Below are positions 17,128-25,458 of a stretch of DNA of 64,000 bases, piece after piece. How positions within the stretch are numbered: position 1 is the stretch's first letter; each line of letters starts with the position of its first letter. The position numbers and the translations under genes are program-made. Below the pieces are notes generated by a model, which saw only the letters and a program-made list of their open reading frames with translations, was not told where the DNA came from and searched no databases. The DNA comes from Microbacterium sp. zg-Y1090 (lineage in GTDB: Bacteria > Actinomycetota > Actinomycetes > Actinomycetales > Microbacteriaceae): contig NZ_CP126742.1 in assembly GCF_030246945.1 (NCBI RefSeq), positions 1,426,001 through 1,490,000 on the forward strand, in the 5' to 3' direction.

Positions 17128-18293
17128 CCGGACCCATCGACCTGCGTTCGTATGCGCTGGAGGACGACGAGATCGAACTGGCGCAGCTGGTGCGCGCCTT
17201 CGCCGACGAGGTGGTCGCGCCGCGCGCCTATGAGGCGGATCGCACCCACACGCTGCCGATGGACGTCGTCGCGCAGATGGGGGAGATGGGCCTGTTCGGC
17301 CTGCCGTTCCCCGAGGATGTGGGAGGGCAGGGCGGCAACTACCTGGCGCTCGGACTCGCCATCGAAGCGCTCGCGCGCGTGGACCAGTCCATCGCGATCA
17401 CCCTCGAGGCCGGGGTGAGCCTGGGCGCCATGCCGGTCTTCCGCTTCGGCACCGACGCGCAGCGCGAGCAGCTGCTGCCCGACCTGCTCGCCGGCCGGGC
17501 GCTGGCCGGTTTCGGGCTCACCGAGCCCGAGGCGGGGTCGGATGCCGGCGCCACCCGCACCACCGCCCGCCGTGACGACGGGGAGTGGGTGATCAACGGC
17601 AGCAAGCAGTTCATCACGAACTCCGGAACGCCGATCACACGGTTCGTCACGGTCACCGCCGTCACGGGCCGCCGGGGCGAGCGCCCGGAGATCTCCACCA
17701 TCATCGTGCCCAGCGGCACCCCGGGATTCACGGTGGGTCCCGCCTACGACAAGGCGGGTTGGCGCGCCTCCGACACGCACCCGCTCACCTTCACCGACTG
17801 CCGGGTGCCCGAGGAGAACCTGCTGGGCGAGGAGGGACGCGGGTTCGCCGGCTTCCTGCACATCCTCGATGAGGGCCGCATCGCCATCGCGGCCCTCGCG
17901 ACGGGCGCGGCGGAGGGATGTCTGGAGGCGGCGCTGCAGTACGCCGCGGATCGCACCGTGTTCGGCGCCCCGCTGGCGACCCGGCAGGGCATCCAGTTCA
18001 CCCTCGCCCGCATGCAGGCCCGTGTGCACACTGCACGGCTGGCGTGGGTGCGCGCGGCGCATCTGCGCGACGCGGGGCGCCCGTTCAAGACCGAGGCGGC
18101 CATCGCCAAGCTCGTCTCGGGCGAGGCGGCGATGGACAACGCCCGCGACGCGACCCAGATCTTCGGCGGCAACGGGTTCATGAACGAATACCCCGTGGCC
18201 CGGCATTACCGCGACAGCAAGATCCTCGAGATCGGCGAGGGCACCACCGAGGTGCAGCTGCTCGTGATCGCGCGCGCGCTCGGGGTAGCGTGA
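17124..18293 (+). CDS. fadE19: acyl-CoA dehydrogenase (isovaleryl-CoA type, FadE19-like)
   Basis: A 389-residue FAD enzyme that introduces the alpha,beta double bond. FAD/substrate motifs FGLTEPEAGSDAG and a C-terminal IFGGNGFMNEYPVARHYRDSK are followed by the GEGTTEVQ segment. The position between accA1 and MaoC matches M. tuberculosis fadE19 (Rv2500c), so isovaleryl-CoA is the probable substrate, giving the 3-methylcrotonyl-CoA used by AccA1/AccD1. Specificity is inferred from context. Confidence 0.88.
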   Translation: MTGPIDLRSYALEDDEIELAQLVRAFADEVVAPRAYEADRTHTLPMDVVAQMGEMGLFGLPFPEDVGGQGGNYLALGLAIEALARVDQSIAITLEAGVSLGAMPVFRFGTDAQREQLLPDLLAGRALAGFGLTEPEAGSDAGATRTTARRDDGEWVINGSKQFITNSGTPITRFVTVTAVTGRRGERPEISTIIVPSGTPGFTVGPAYDKAGWRASDTHPLTFTDCRVPEENLLGEEGRGFAGFLHILDEGRIAIAALATGAAEGCLEAALQYAADRTVFGAPLATRQGIQFTLARMQARVHTARLAWVRAAHLRDAGRPFKTEAAIAKLVSGEAAMDNARDATQIFGGNGFMNEYPVARHYRDSKILEIGEGTTEVQLLVIARALGVA

Positions 18294-18297
18294 GGGC

Positions 18298-18801
18298 ATG
18301 ACCGACCTCCCCGCCGGCCCGCCCGCGCACGTGCAGCGAGGCCTGTGGTTCGAGGAGTTCGCCGTCGGGGCGCGCTACCTGCACCGCCCTGGCCGCACCG
18401 TCACCCAGGCCGACAATCAGCTGTTCTCCGCGCTGACGATGAACCCGCAGGCGCTGCACATCGACGAGGCTTACGCGGCGACGCAGCCGTTCGGCCGCCC
18501 GCTCGTGAACTCGATGTGGACGCTGTCGACGCTCATCGGGGCGTCGGTGGCGCAGCTGACGCAGGGCACGCTCGTGGCCCAGCTCGGCCTGACCGACATC
18601 GCATTCCCGGCGCCGCTCTTCCCGGGCGACACCCTCTACGCCGAGACCCGGGTCGCCGGCGCCCGCCTGTCGGCCTCGCGGCCGGGGCAGGGCATCGTCA
18701 CCCTGGAGCACACCGGACGCAACCAGCACGGTGTCGTCGTCGCCACGGCCACCCGCGCCGCGCTGATGCTGTGCCGTCCCACCGAGGAGGAGACCGCGTG
18801 A
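18298..18801 (+). CDS. MaoC-family (R)-hydratase
   Basis: A 167-residue hot-dog-fold hydratase of the Rv2499c type. In M. tuberculosis the homologue hydrates itaconyl-CoA or 3-methylglutaconyl-CoA to the substrate of the neighbouring CitE-like lyase. MNPQALHIDEAYA is the MaoC catalytic Asp/His region. The ATG is preceded by TAGCGT (18286-18291) six bases upstream, so it may have an internal promoter in addition to operon readthrough. It overlaps the next gene's GTG by four bases. Confidence 0.85.
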   Translation: MTDLPAGPPAHVQRGLWFEEFAVGARYLHRPGRTVTQADNQLFSALTMNPQALHIDEAYAATQPFGRPLVNSMWTLSTLIGASVAQLTQGTLVAQLGLTDIAFPAPLFPGDTLYAETRVAGARLSASRPGQGIVTLEHTGRNQHGVVVATATRAALMLCRPTEEETA

Positions 18802-19610
18802 GCGGATTCGACCTGGGCCCCGCCCTGTTGTTCTGCCCCGCCGATCGTCCTGAGCGGTTCCGCACCGCGCTGGAGCGCTCGGACGGCGTCATCATCGACC
18901 TCGAGGACGCGGTGTCGCCGGAAGCGAAGACCGCCGCGCGCGGCGCCCTCATCGACGCCGAGCTCGATGCCACGCGCGTGATCGTGCGCGTGAACCCCGT
19001 CGGCACCCCCGACTTCGACGCCGACTTGGCGACGCTCTCGCAGACCGACGTGCGCACGATCATGGTCGCCAAAGCCGAGTCACCCAAGCGCATCGGCAGG
19101 ATCGACCCGCGCTACCGGGTGATCGCGCTGTGCGAGACCGCCCGCGGCGTGCTCGCGGCCGAACGCATCGCCGCGCTCGAGAACGTGACGGCGCTGATGT
19201 GGGGCGCTGAGGACCTCGTGGCCTCTCTCGGCGGCACCTCCAGCCGCAAGGCCAACGGGCGCTACCGCGACGTCGCGCGCCACGCGCGGGCGCAGGTGCT
19301 GCTGGCGGCGGGCGCGCGCGGCAAGGCCGCCATCGACGCCGTGCACCTGGACATCGCCGATGCGAAAGGGCTCGCCCGTGAGGCGGCGGATGCCGCAGCG
19401 AGCGGATTCGCGGCGACCGCCTGCATCCACCCGAGTCAGGTGCCGACCATCCGCGAGGCGTACCGTCCCGACGCGACCGAGGTGCAGTGGGGCCGCGACC
19501 TGCTGGCGGCGGCGGTCGGGAAGCCGGGCGTGTTCGCCTTCCGCGGCCGCATGGTCGACGAGCCGGTGCTGCGCCACGCGCGCACCCTGGTGCGGCGCGC
19601 TCAGGACTAG
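18798..19610 (+). CDS. citE: CitE-like beta-hydroxyacyl-CoA lyase (HpcH/HpaI family)
   Basis: A 270-residue TIM-barrel lyase. The substrate-binding DGVIIDLEDAV motif is near residue 29 and the metal-binding WGAEDLVA motif near residue 134. The characterised mycobacterial homologue Rv2498c cleaves both (S)-citramalyl-CoA (itaconate breakdown) and (R)-3-hydroxy-3-methylglutaryl-CoA (leucine breakdown). In this operon it would replace classical HMG-CoA lyase, which is absent. GTG start is set by the coupling overlap with MaoC. Confidence 0.87.
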   Translation: MSGFDLGPALLFCPADRPERFRTALERSDGVIIDLEDAVSPEAKTAARGALIDAELDATRVIVRVNPVGTPDFDADLATLSQTDVRTIMVAKAESPKRIGRIDPRYRVIALCETARGVLAAERIAALENVTALMWGAEDLVASLGGTSSRKANGRYRDVARHARAQVLLAAGARGKAAIDAVHLDIADAKGLAREAADAAASGFAATACIHPSQVPTIREAYRPDATEVQWGRDLLAAAVGKPGVFAFRGRMVDEPVLRHARTLVRRAQD

Positions 19611-19632
19611 CCGTCGGGGGAGCGGGCGACGC

Positions 19633-20244
19633 TCAGGGCGTCGGGACCGGACCCACCTCGGAGAGCAGGCGCAGCCTGTCACGCTCGAGCAGCAGGTCGT
19701 AGCTGGAGCCGTTCGGCAGGCGGAAGCCCACGGGCGGCAGCTCGCCGCCGGTGGCGTGACGGATGAGCTCGCGGATCAGCGCGCCGTGAGCGACGGCGAT
19801 GACGGTCGCTGCCGCGGGCGCGGTCGTGCGGCGCGCGTCGCGGGCGATCTGCTGCAGCGCCCCCAGCGCCCGGGCGCGCAGCTGCGGCCAGGGCTCGGCG
19901 CCGGGGACCTCGGCGCTGTGCCAGTCGCCCCAGCGCTCCAGGAACTCCGCGGCATCCACGCCCTCCGCCTCGCCGTAGGCGCGCTCGCGCAGCTGCGGGT
20001 ACAGGCGCGGCGGCTCGGCGCCCAGGGACTCGGCGATGATCTCGGCGGTCTCGCGTGCGCGAGACAGATCGCTGCTGACGATGACGAGCGGGGCGGCCGG
20101 GTCGAGGCTGTCCCGCAGCCGCTCTGCGGCCTCGCGCGCCTGTGCGCGCCCGGTGTCGTTGAGCGGGATGTCGGTGGATCCCTGGATGCGGCGCGCTCGG
20201 TTCCAGTCGGTCTCGCCGTGGCGCACAAGGGTCAGCAGTGTCAC
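19633..20244 (-). CDS. histidine phosphatase family protein
   Basis: A 203-residue phosphoglycerate-mutase-like phosphatase. The catalytic LVRHGETDWN motif is at residues 5-14 and a second His lies in AVAHGALIREL near residue 155. Could be a phosphoglycerate mutase-like or broad phosphatase; no specific substrate is indicated. GTG start fixed by TAGGCT (20251-20256) six bases upstream. Confidence 0.87.
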   Translation of the reverse strand: MTLLTLVRHGETDWNRARRIQGSTDIPLNDTGRAQAREAAERLRDSLDPAAPLVIVSSDLSRARETAEIIAESLGAEPPRLYPQLRERAYGEAEGVDAAEFLERWGDWHSAEVPGAEPWPQLRARALGALQQIARDARRTTAPAAATVIAVAHGALIRELIRHATGGELPPVGFRLPNGSSYDLLLERDRLRLLSEVGPVPTP

Positions 20245-20287
20245 CGGTCGAGCCTAACCGCGGTGCGCCGAAAGCGCGCTGGACGGG

Positions 20288-21148
20288 TCAGTGGGCGGTG
20301 AGGGCGTCGGTGAGCGCGGCGGTGAGGGCCGCGAGCACCGGAGACGTGCCGCCGTCGATCTTCACCGTGGCCTTGGCATCCGCGCGCGTCTGACCGCGGT
20401 TGACGATGATCACCGGCAGGCGACGGCGTCGCGCGCGCTCGACCAGGCGCACCCCCGAGTTGACCACGAGCGACGATCCCGCCACGAGCAGAGCCTCGCT
20501 GGTGTGCACGAGCTGCTCGGCCTCGGCGAACCGCTCGACGGGGACGAACTCGCCGAAGAAGACCACGTCGGGCTTCAGCATGCCCCCGCACACGCTGCAG
20601 TCGGGGATCACGAAGCCGTCGGCCGTCTCGGGCAGCACGTCGCCGTCGGGTCCGAGCAGCACGTCGTCGGGGACGTCGAGCCACGGGTTGTCGGCCTCGA
20701 TGCGCGCCGCCAGATCGCGGCGATCGAACACCTGGCCGCAGTGCGTGCAGAACACGCGCCGCATGGTGCCGTGCAGCTCGACCACGCGACGGCTGCCGGC
20801 GCGCAGGTGCAGGCCGTCGACGTTCTGGGTGACGACTCCGGTCGCGATGCCGGCGTGCTCGAGGCGCGCCAGAGCGGCGTGCCCGGCGTTCGGCGACGCG
20901 GCGGCGAACGCACGCCACCCGAGGTGGCTGCCCACCCAGTAGCGGCGGCGGGACGCGGCCGAGGAGAGGAACTCCTGCGCCGTCATGGGGGTGCGCACGG
21001 GGGCGCCCTCGCCCCGGTAATCGGGGATGCCGGAGTCGGTCGACACGCCCGCCCCGGTGAGCACCGCGATGCGGCGTCCCGCCAGCGCGTCGACGGCCTC
21101 GCCGACCAGCCGCGCGGTCGGCGCGTCGAGCTGGAGCACCGGAGTCAC
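20288..21148 (-). CDS. Sir2-family NAD-dependent deacylase
   Basis: A 286-residue sirtuin. NAD-binding GAGVSTDSGIPDYRG is near residue 36, the TQNVDGLH motif with the catalytic His region near residue 122, and a zinc ribbon is formed by CTHCG and CSVCGG. It probably removes acetyl or other acyl groups from protein lysines, for example on acyl-CoA synthetases. GTG start supported by TAGACT (21155-21160) six bases upstream. Upstream lies the repeat-rich gap. Confidence 0.92.
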   Translation of the reverse strand: MTPVLQLDAPTARLVGEAVDALAGRRIAVLTGAGVSTDSGIPDYRGEGAPVRTPMTAQEFLSSAASRRRYWVGSHLGWRAFAAASPNAGHAALARLEHAGIATGVVTQNVDGLHLRAGSRRVVELHGTMRRVFCTHCGQVFDRRDLAARIEADNPWLDVPDDVLLGPDGDVLPETADGFVIPDCSVCGGMLKPDVVFFGEFVPVERFAEAEQLVHTSEALLVAGSSLVVNSGVRLVERARRRRLPVIIVNRGQTRADAKATVKIDGGTSPVLAALTAALTDALTAH

Positions 21149-21352
21149 CCGTCGAGTCTAGGCGCGTCACTTTGCCGGGACGTTACCGCCGCCTGCGTGC
21201 CCGGTGCGGCTGCGGTGTCGTGTCGTCTCGCGCGTGGGGTGGGTCCCGGGTCTCGCGCCAGGCGTCGCTCGCGCGGGGATGGATCCGCTCGCGTGGGGGA
21301 TGCCGCACGCGCGGGGGAAGCCGCTTGCGCGGGGGTGGATGCCGCTCGCGCG

Positions 21353-21418
21353 CTGCCGAGATGCGGAGATCTGCCCGGGTGCGGATCGATTCCGGGCATC
21401 CGGTCCGCGTTTCGGCAG
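21353..21418. repeat. duplicated hairpin element, copy 1
   Basis: Runs from CTGCCGA (21353-21359) to its inverted partner TCGGCAG (21412-21418), with a nested GCCCGG/CCGGGC pair between. It matches copy 2 at 21532-21589 except for an extra eight bases near the left arm and single changes. The flanks (gatgccgc...cgcgcg on the left and ccgcattccggc on the right) are also shared, so the whole duplicated unit is about 90-100 bp. Confidence 0.75.
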
Positions 21419-21531
21419 ATTCCCGCATTCCGGCCAGGGCGGGATGCCGGGAACCTCGCGAGATGCCTCTGTGTCCGGGTGGCACCACACGCGCCGGGCG
21501 GATGCCACCCGCGCCGGATGCCGCACGCGCG

Positions 21532-21589
21532 CTGCCGAGATCTGCCCGGGTGCGGAACGATTCCGGGCATCCGGTCCGCGTGTCGGCAG
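21532..21589. repeat. duplicated hairpin element, copy 2
   Basis: Arms CTGCCGA (21532-21538) and TCGGCAG (21583-21589), inner arms GCCCGG and CCGGGC. Same orientation as copy 1, 179 bases downstream. It could fold as a cruciform or RNA hairpin; it resembles a REP-like intergenic element rather than an insertion sequence. Confidence 0.75.
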
Positions 21590-21627
21590 TTACCCGCATT
21601 CCGGCGAGGGTAGGGCCGCCCGGCAGT

Positions 21628-21642
21628 CCGCCATGATGGCGG
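21628..21642. repeat. perfect palindrome upstream of SpoU methyltransferase
   Basis: CCGCCAT-G-ATGGCGG, seven-base arms around one base, 43 bases before the methyltransferase start. It may be an operator; no regulator is known. Confidence 0.4.
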
Positions 21643-21685
21643 TCTTCGCGCGGTGCACATCGGTCGCGCGTGGGAGAGTGGATCA

Positions 21686-22477
21686 ATGCCCATCGAGCGC
21701 ATCGACGACCCGGCCGATCTTCGCCTCGCGGACTACCGCGACCTCACCGACGTGGCGCTGCGCCGCGTGCTCGAGCCGGCGGGCGGGCTGTACATCGCGG
21801 AGTCGGCCAAGGTCATCGGGCGCGCGGTGGCCGCGGGACATCGCCCGCGCTCCGTGCTCGTGCAGGAGAGGTGGCTCGACGATGTGCTCCCCGTCGCCGG
21901 CGGTGCGCCCGTCTACGTCGTGCCCGCCGACGTCGCCGAACAGTTGACCGGATACGCCGTGCACCGGGGTGCCCTCGCCGCCATGCACCGGCCGACGCCG
22001 CCTCCGGTGCAAGACGTCCTCGCGGGGGCCCGGCTGGTCGTGGTCCTCGAAGATATCGTTGATCACGCGAATATCGGAGCTGCCTTCCGCGGAGCCGCCG
22101 GCCTCGGCGCCGACGCCGTGCTGGTGTCCCCGCGCTGTGCCGACCCGCTCTACCGCCGCAGCGTGCGGGTGAGCATGGGCACGGTGTTCCAGGTGCCGTG
22201 GACGCGGATGCCGGAGTGGCCCGATGCCGCCGGCATCCTGCACGACGCCGGCTTCCACATCGCCGCGCTTGCGCTGGCCGACGACGCGGTGCCCCTGGAC
22301 GTCTTCGCCGCCGAACGGCCCCCGCGCGTCGCGCTGATGCTCGGCGCGGAGGGCGACGGACTGTCGCGGCGCGCGCTGCAGGCGGCGGACACCGTGGTGA
22401 CGATCCCGATGGCCGGGGGAGTGGACTCGCTCAACGTGGCCGCCGCCAGCGCCGTCGCCCTCTGGGCGCTGCGCTAG
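21686..22477 (+). CDS. SpoU/TrmH-family RNA methyltransferase
   Basis: A 263-residue SPOUT methyltransferase using S-adenosylmethionine to methylate a ribose in tRNA or rRNA. The three SpoU motifs are present: EDIVDHANIGAAFR, LMLGAEGDGLS and IPMAGGVDSLNVAAASAVA. The N-terminal substrate-binding domain is present. The ATG at 21686 with GGGAGAG upstream is preferred over an in-frame start at 21653. The target nucleotide cannot be told. Confidence 0.88.
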   Translation: MPIERIDDPADLRLADYRDLTDVALRRVLEPAGGLYIAESAKVIGRAVAAGHRPRSVLVQERWLDDVLPVAGGAPVYVVPADVAEQLTGYAVHRGALAAMHRPTPPPVQDVLAGARLVVVLEDIVDHANIGAAFRGAAGLGADAVLVSPRCADPLYRRSVRVSMGTVFQVPWTRMPEWPDAAGILHDAGFHIAALALADDAVPLDVFAAERPPRVALMLGAEGDGLSRRALQAADTVVTIPMAGGVDSLNVAAASAVALWALR

Positions 22478-22493
22478 CAGGGGCCGGCCGCGC

Positions 22494-22517
22494 CGCCGGG
22501 CGTGCGCCCGCCCGGCG
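22494..22517. terminator. hairpin terminator between convergent genes
   Basis: CGCCGGGCG and CGCCCGGCG form a perfect 9-bp stem with a TGCGCC loop, between the convergent methyltransferase and SGNH hydrolase genes. No U-tract, as is usual in high-GC actinobacteria. Confidence 0.6.
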
Positions 22518-22537
22518 TGGTCGCACCCGCGGTCGCG

Positions 22538-23434
22538 TCAGGCGGTGCCACGCGCCGTCGCGTCGGGGCTGGCATCCACCGGGTCGTCGACGTGCGGGAT
22601 GACGCGCCGCATCGGCAGGGCTTCGGGACGCTTGGCCGTGATGTGGTCGCCCGACGACTGGTTGCGCACACGGCGCAGCACCCAGGGCACCAGGTACTCG
22701 CGAGCCCAGACGAGGTCGTTCGCGCGGGCCGCCCGCCACGTGCGGCGCGGCAGCGGCTCGGGCTGCATCGGCTGCAGGTCGTTGGGGACGTTGAGGGCGC
22801 GCAGCACCATCCGCGCCACCTCGTGGTGGCCGAGGGTGTTGTAGTGCAGGCGGTCGTCGTCGAAGAAGCGCATGTCCTGCACCTCCTTGAGCGCCCACTG
22901 GTCGGCGACGATGCAGTCGTAGCGCTCGGCGATCGCGCGGATGTTCTCGTTGTAGATCGCGACCCTGCCGCGGATGCCGCGGAACACCGGCGTGAAGTTG
23001 GTGTCGATGGCGGTGAAGACGAGCACCGTCGCGCCTCGCGACGACAGCCGGGCGACGGCGTCCTCGAAGAGTGCGGCGACGACGTCGGGATCGCCGCCGG
23101 GGCGGATCACGTCGTTGCCGCCGGCGGAGAACGTGATGAGGTCGGGGGTCAGGGCCAGGGCGGGCTCGATCTGGTCTGCCACGATCTGGCCGATGAGCTT
23201 GCCGCGCACGGCGAGGTTGGCGTAGGCGAAGTCGTCGACCTGGGAGCTGAGAACCTCCGCGACGCGGTCGGCCCAGCCGCGGTGGCCGCCGGGCGAGTCC
23301 GGGTCGGGGTCGCCGATGCCCTCGGTGAAGGAGTCGCCGATGGAGACCATCCGCCGCCACGGGTGGACGGATGGGTTCGGGGTGAAGTCGTCGTGGTGGG
23401 GGGCGGGTTCGGGTTCGATCGGGGTGTCAGTCAT
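22538..23434 (-). CDS. SGNH/GDSL-type hydrolase
   Basis: A 298-residue esterase-like protein. Block I GDSFTEGIGD is near residue 33, the block III GGND motif lies in TFSAGGNDVIR and the C-terminal block V is DRLHYNTLGHHE. No signal peptide is seen, so it is probably cytoplasmic. It is a clear paralogue of the gene at 58857-59627. The ATG has a GGGAGG ribosome-binding site, unlike many neighbours. Confidence 0.88.
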   Translation of the reverse strand: MTDTPIEPEPAPHHDDFTPNPSVHPWRRMVSIGDSFTEGIGDPDPDSPGGHRGWADRVAEVLSSQVDDFAYANLAVRGKLIGQIVADQIEPALALTPDLITFSAGGNDVIRPGGDPDVVAALFEDAVARLSSRGATVLVFTAIDTNFTPVFRGIRGRVAIYNENIRAIAERYDCIVADQWALKEVQDMRFFDDDRLHYNTLGHHEVARMVLRALNVPNDLQPMQPEPLPRRTWRAARANDLVWAREYLVPWVLRRVRNQSSGDHITAKRPEALPMRRVIPHVDDPVDASPDATARGTA

Positions 23435-23501
23435 GTGTTCCTCCCGGGCTGATGGCCGTCTCCGAGGCTAGCGTCCGTGGCCTCGTTTAGGCTGGACCGT
23501 C

Positions 23502-25334
23502 GTGGATGAGCAGCAGCAGGAGCATTTCGGGAGCTTCGCTGCCGAGCACCTGTCGCCCTCGTTCCCCCAGCGTGCGCCCTGGGGTACGGCCCAGCGATTG
23601 CGTGCCTGGCAGGCGGAGGCGCTCGACCAGTACTTCGCGATGGACGGGCCCGACGGCATCGGCAAGGGACCCCGCGACTTCCTCGCGGCTGCCACCCCGG
23701 GCGCCGGAAAGACCACGTTCGCCCTGCGCCTCGCGACCGAGCTGCTGCGCCGGCGCATCGTCGATCGCATCGTCGTCGTCGCCCCCACCGAGCATCTGAA
23801 GACGCAGTGGGCGGATGCCGCGGCGCGCGTGTCCATCCGGCTCGACCCGAACTTCAGCAACCGCCACGTCGCCCCCGCCCGGCACTACCACGGCGTCGCG
23901 GTCACCTACGCGCAGGTCGCGGTGAAGGCATCCGTGCACCAGCGCCTCACCGAGGACGCCCGCACCCTGGTGATCCTCGACGAGGTGCACCACGGCGGTG
24001 ACGCCCTCAGCTGGGGTGACGCGCTGCGTGAGGCGTATCAGCGCGCGACGCGGCGCCTGCTGCTGTCGGGCACCCCGTTCCGCAGCGACACGGCGCCCAT
24101 TCCGTTCGTGGAATATCACCCGAATGAGAAGGGCATCCGCCTCTCACGCACCGACTACAACTACGGCTACGGTCGAGCGCTGGCCGACGGCGTGGTGCGG
24201 CCGGTGCTGTTCCTGGTCTACGCCGGTCAGATGCGCTGGCGCACCAAGGCGGGCGACGAGTACGAGGCGCAGCTCGGTCAGGACAACACCAAGGACATCA
24301 ACTCGCAGGCCTGGCGCACGGCCCTGGACCCGCAGGGCGACTGGATCCCGGCGGTGCTGCGCAGCGCCGACCGGCGCCTCAGCGAAGTGCGTCAGGACGT
24401 GCCCGACGCCGGTGGTCTTGTCATCGCGACGGACCAGACCGCGGCGCGGGCGTACGCCGCGATCCTGCGCGACATCACGGGGGAATCGACGACGGTCGTG
24501 CTGTCGGACGACCCCGCGGCATCCGGACGCATCGAGGAGTTCGCGAAGGGCACGTCGCGCTGGATGGTCGCGGTGCGCATGGTGTCGGAAGGCGTCGACG
24601 TGCCTCGGCTGTCGGTCGGGGTGTACGCCACGAGCGCGTCGACTCCGCTGTTCTTCGCGCAGGCGATCGGTCGCTTCGTGCGCGCCCGCCGCCGTGGCGA
24701 GTCGGCCAGCGTGTTCCTGCCCCACGTGCCGCAGCTGCTCGCCCTCGCCAACGAGATGGAGCGCGAGCGCGATCATGCGCTCGACCGTGAGTCGGGTGAC
24801 GACGACGGCCTCGAAGACACGCTGCTGGCCGAGGCGGAGCGCGAGGACAAGGCATCCGATGCCCTGACCGAGGAGTTCAGCTACCAGGCGCTCGGGTCGG
24901 TGGCCCACTTCGACCGGGTGCTGTTCGACGGCAAGGAGTTCGGCCAGCTCGCCGTTCCCGGCACGCCCGAGGAGGAGGAGTTCCTCGGCCTCCCCGGACT
25001 GCTCGAGCCGGAGCACGTGCACGAGCTGCTGATGCAGCGGCAGGCGCGGCAGTCGCGCCACCGCAAGGTGCGGGAGACGGGGGAGGCGCAGCAGGCCGAG
25101 GCCACCGGTGCGCCCGTCGCCACGACGCTCCCGCCGGCGCTGCACCGCACCCTGAAGGAGCAGCGGCAGCTGCTCAACAGCCTCGTCGGGGTCTACGCCC
25201 GCCAGAGCGGCGAACCGCATGCCGCCGTGCACGCCGAGCTGCGGCGCCTGTGCGGCGGGCCCCCGGTCTCGCATGCCACCGTGGCGCAGTTGCAGGCGCG
25301 CATCGACCTGCTGCGCCGCCGCGTGCACTCCTGA
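23502..25334 (+). CDS. SF2 DEAD/DEAH-box helicase
   Basis: A 610-residue superfamily 2 helicase. Motif I ATPGAGKT is at residues 64-71, motif II DEVHHGGD near residue 155, motif III LSGTPFRSD near 187 and motif VI AIGRFVRARR near 385. The long charged C-terminal region has no recognised domain. It acts on nucleic acid, with unknown substrate; the family is common in actinobacteria as a single-copy gene. GTG start with TAGGCT (23488-23493) eight bases upstream. Confidence 0.87.
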   Translation: MDEQQQEHFGSFAAEHLSPSFPQRAPWGTAQRLRAWQAEALDQYFAMDGPDGIGKGPRDFLAAATPGAGKTTFALRLATELLRRRIVDRIVVVAPTEHLKTQWADAAARVSIRLDPNFSNRHVAPARHYHGVAVTYAQVAVKASVHQRLTEDARTLVILDEVHHGGDALSWGDALREAYQRATRRLLLSGTPFRSDTAPIPFVEYHPNEKGIRLSRTDYNYGYGRALADGVVRPVLFLVYAGQMRWRTKAGDEYEAQLGQDNTKDINSQAWRTALDPQGDWIPAVLRSADRRLSEVRQDVPDAGGLVIATDQTAARAYAAILRDITGESTTVVLSDDPAASGRIEEFAKGTSRWMVAVRMVSEGVDVPRLSVGVYATSASTPLFFAQAIGRFVRARRRGESASVFLPHVPQLLALANEMERERDHALDRESGDDDGLEDTLLAEAEREDKASDALTEEFSYQALGSVAHFDRVLFDGKEFGQLAVPGTPEEEEFLGLPGLLEPEHVHELLMQRQARQSRHRKVRETGEAQQAEATGAPVATTLPPALHRTLKEQRQLLNSLVGVYARQSGEPHAAVHAELRRLCGGPPVSHATVAQLQARIDLLRRRVHS

Positions 25335-25458
25335 CCGCGCGCGGAACGTCCGCTTCGGATCCCCGAAATGCTGGCAATCGCGGCCTTCGCCCCTGTCGCG
25401 CGCGACGGGATCAGTAGCGTTGACGCATCCCCTCACCCCCCTTCCGACCGGAGGACCC

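Larger units (their letters stand above)
21149..21685. other. 537-base gene-free gap with repeats
   Basis: Between Sir2 and the SpoU methyltransferase. Apart from the Sir2 promoter at the left end, it holds short 'gatgccgc...cgcgcggg' direct repeats (about 21270-21350 and 21490-21530), two copies of a hairpin element listed separately, and a palindrome at 21628-21642. Open frames here are Arg/Pro-rich and repetitive and do not look like proteins. Confidence 0.8.

Noticed and set aside
21167-21526. 119-codon minus-strand ORF in the Sir2-methyltransferase gap.
   Set aside because: Arg/Pro/Ser/His-rich, built from the local repeats, with no ribosome-binding site or -10 box and no recognisable domain.
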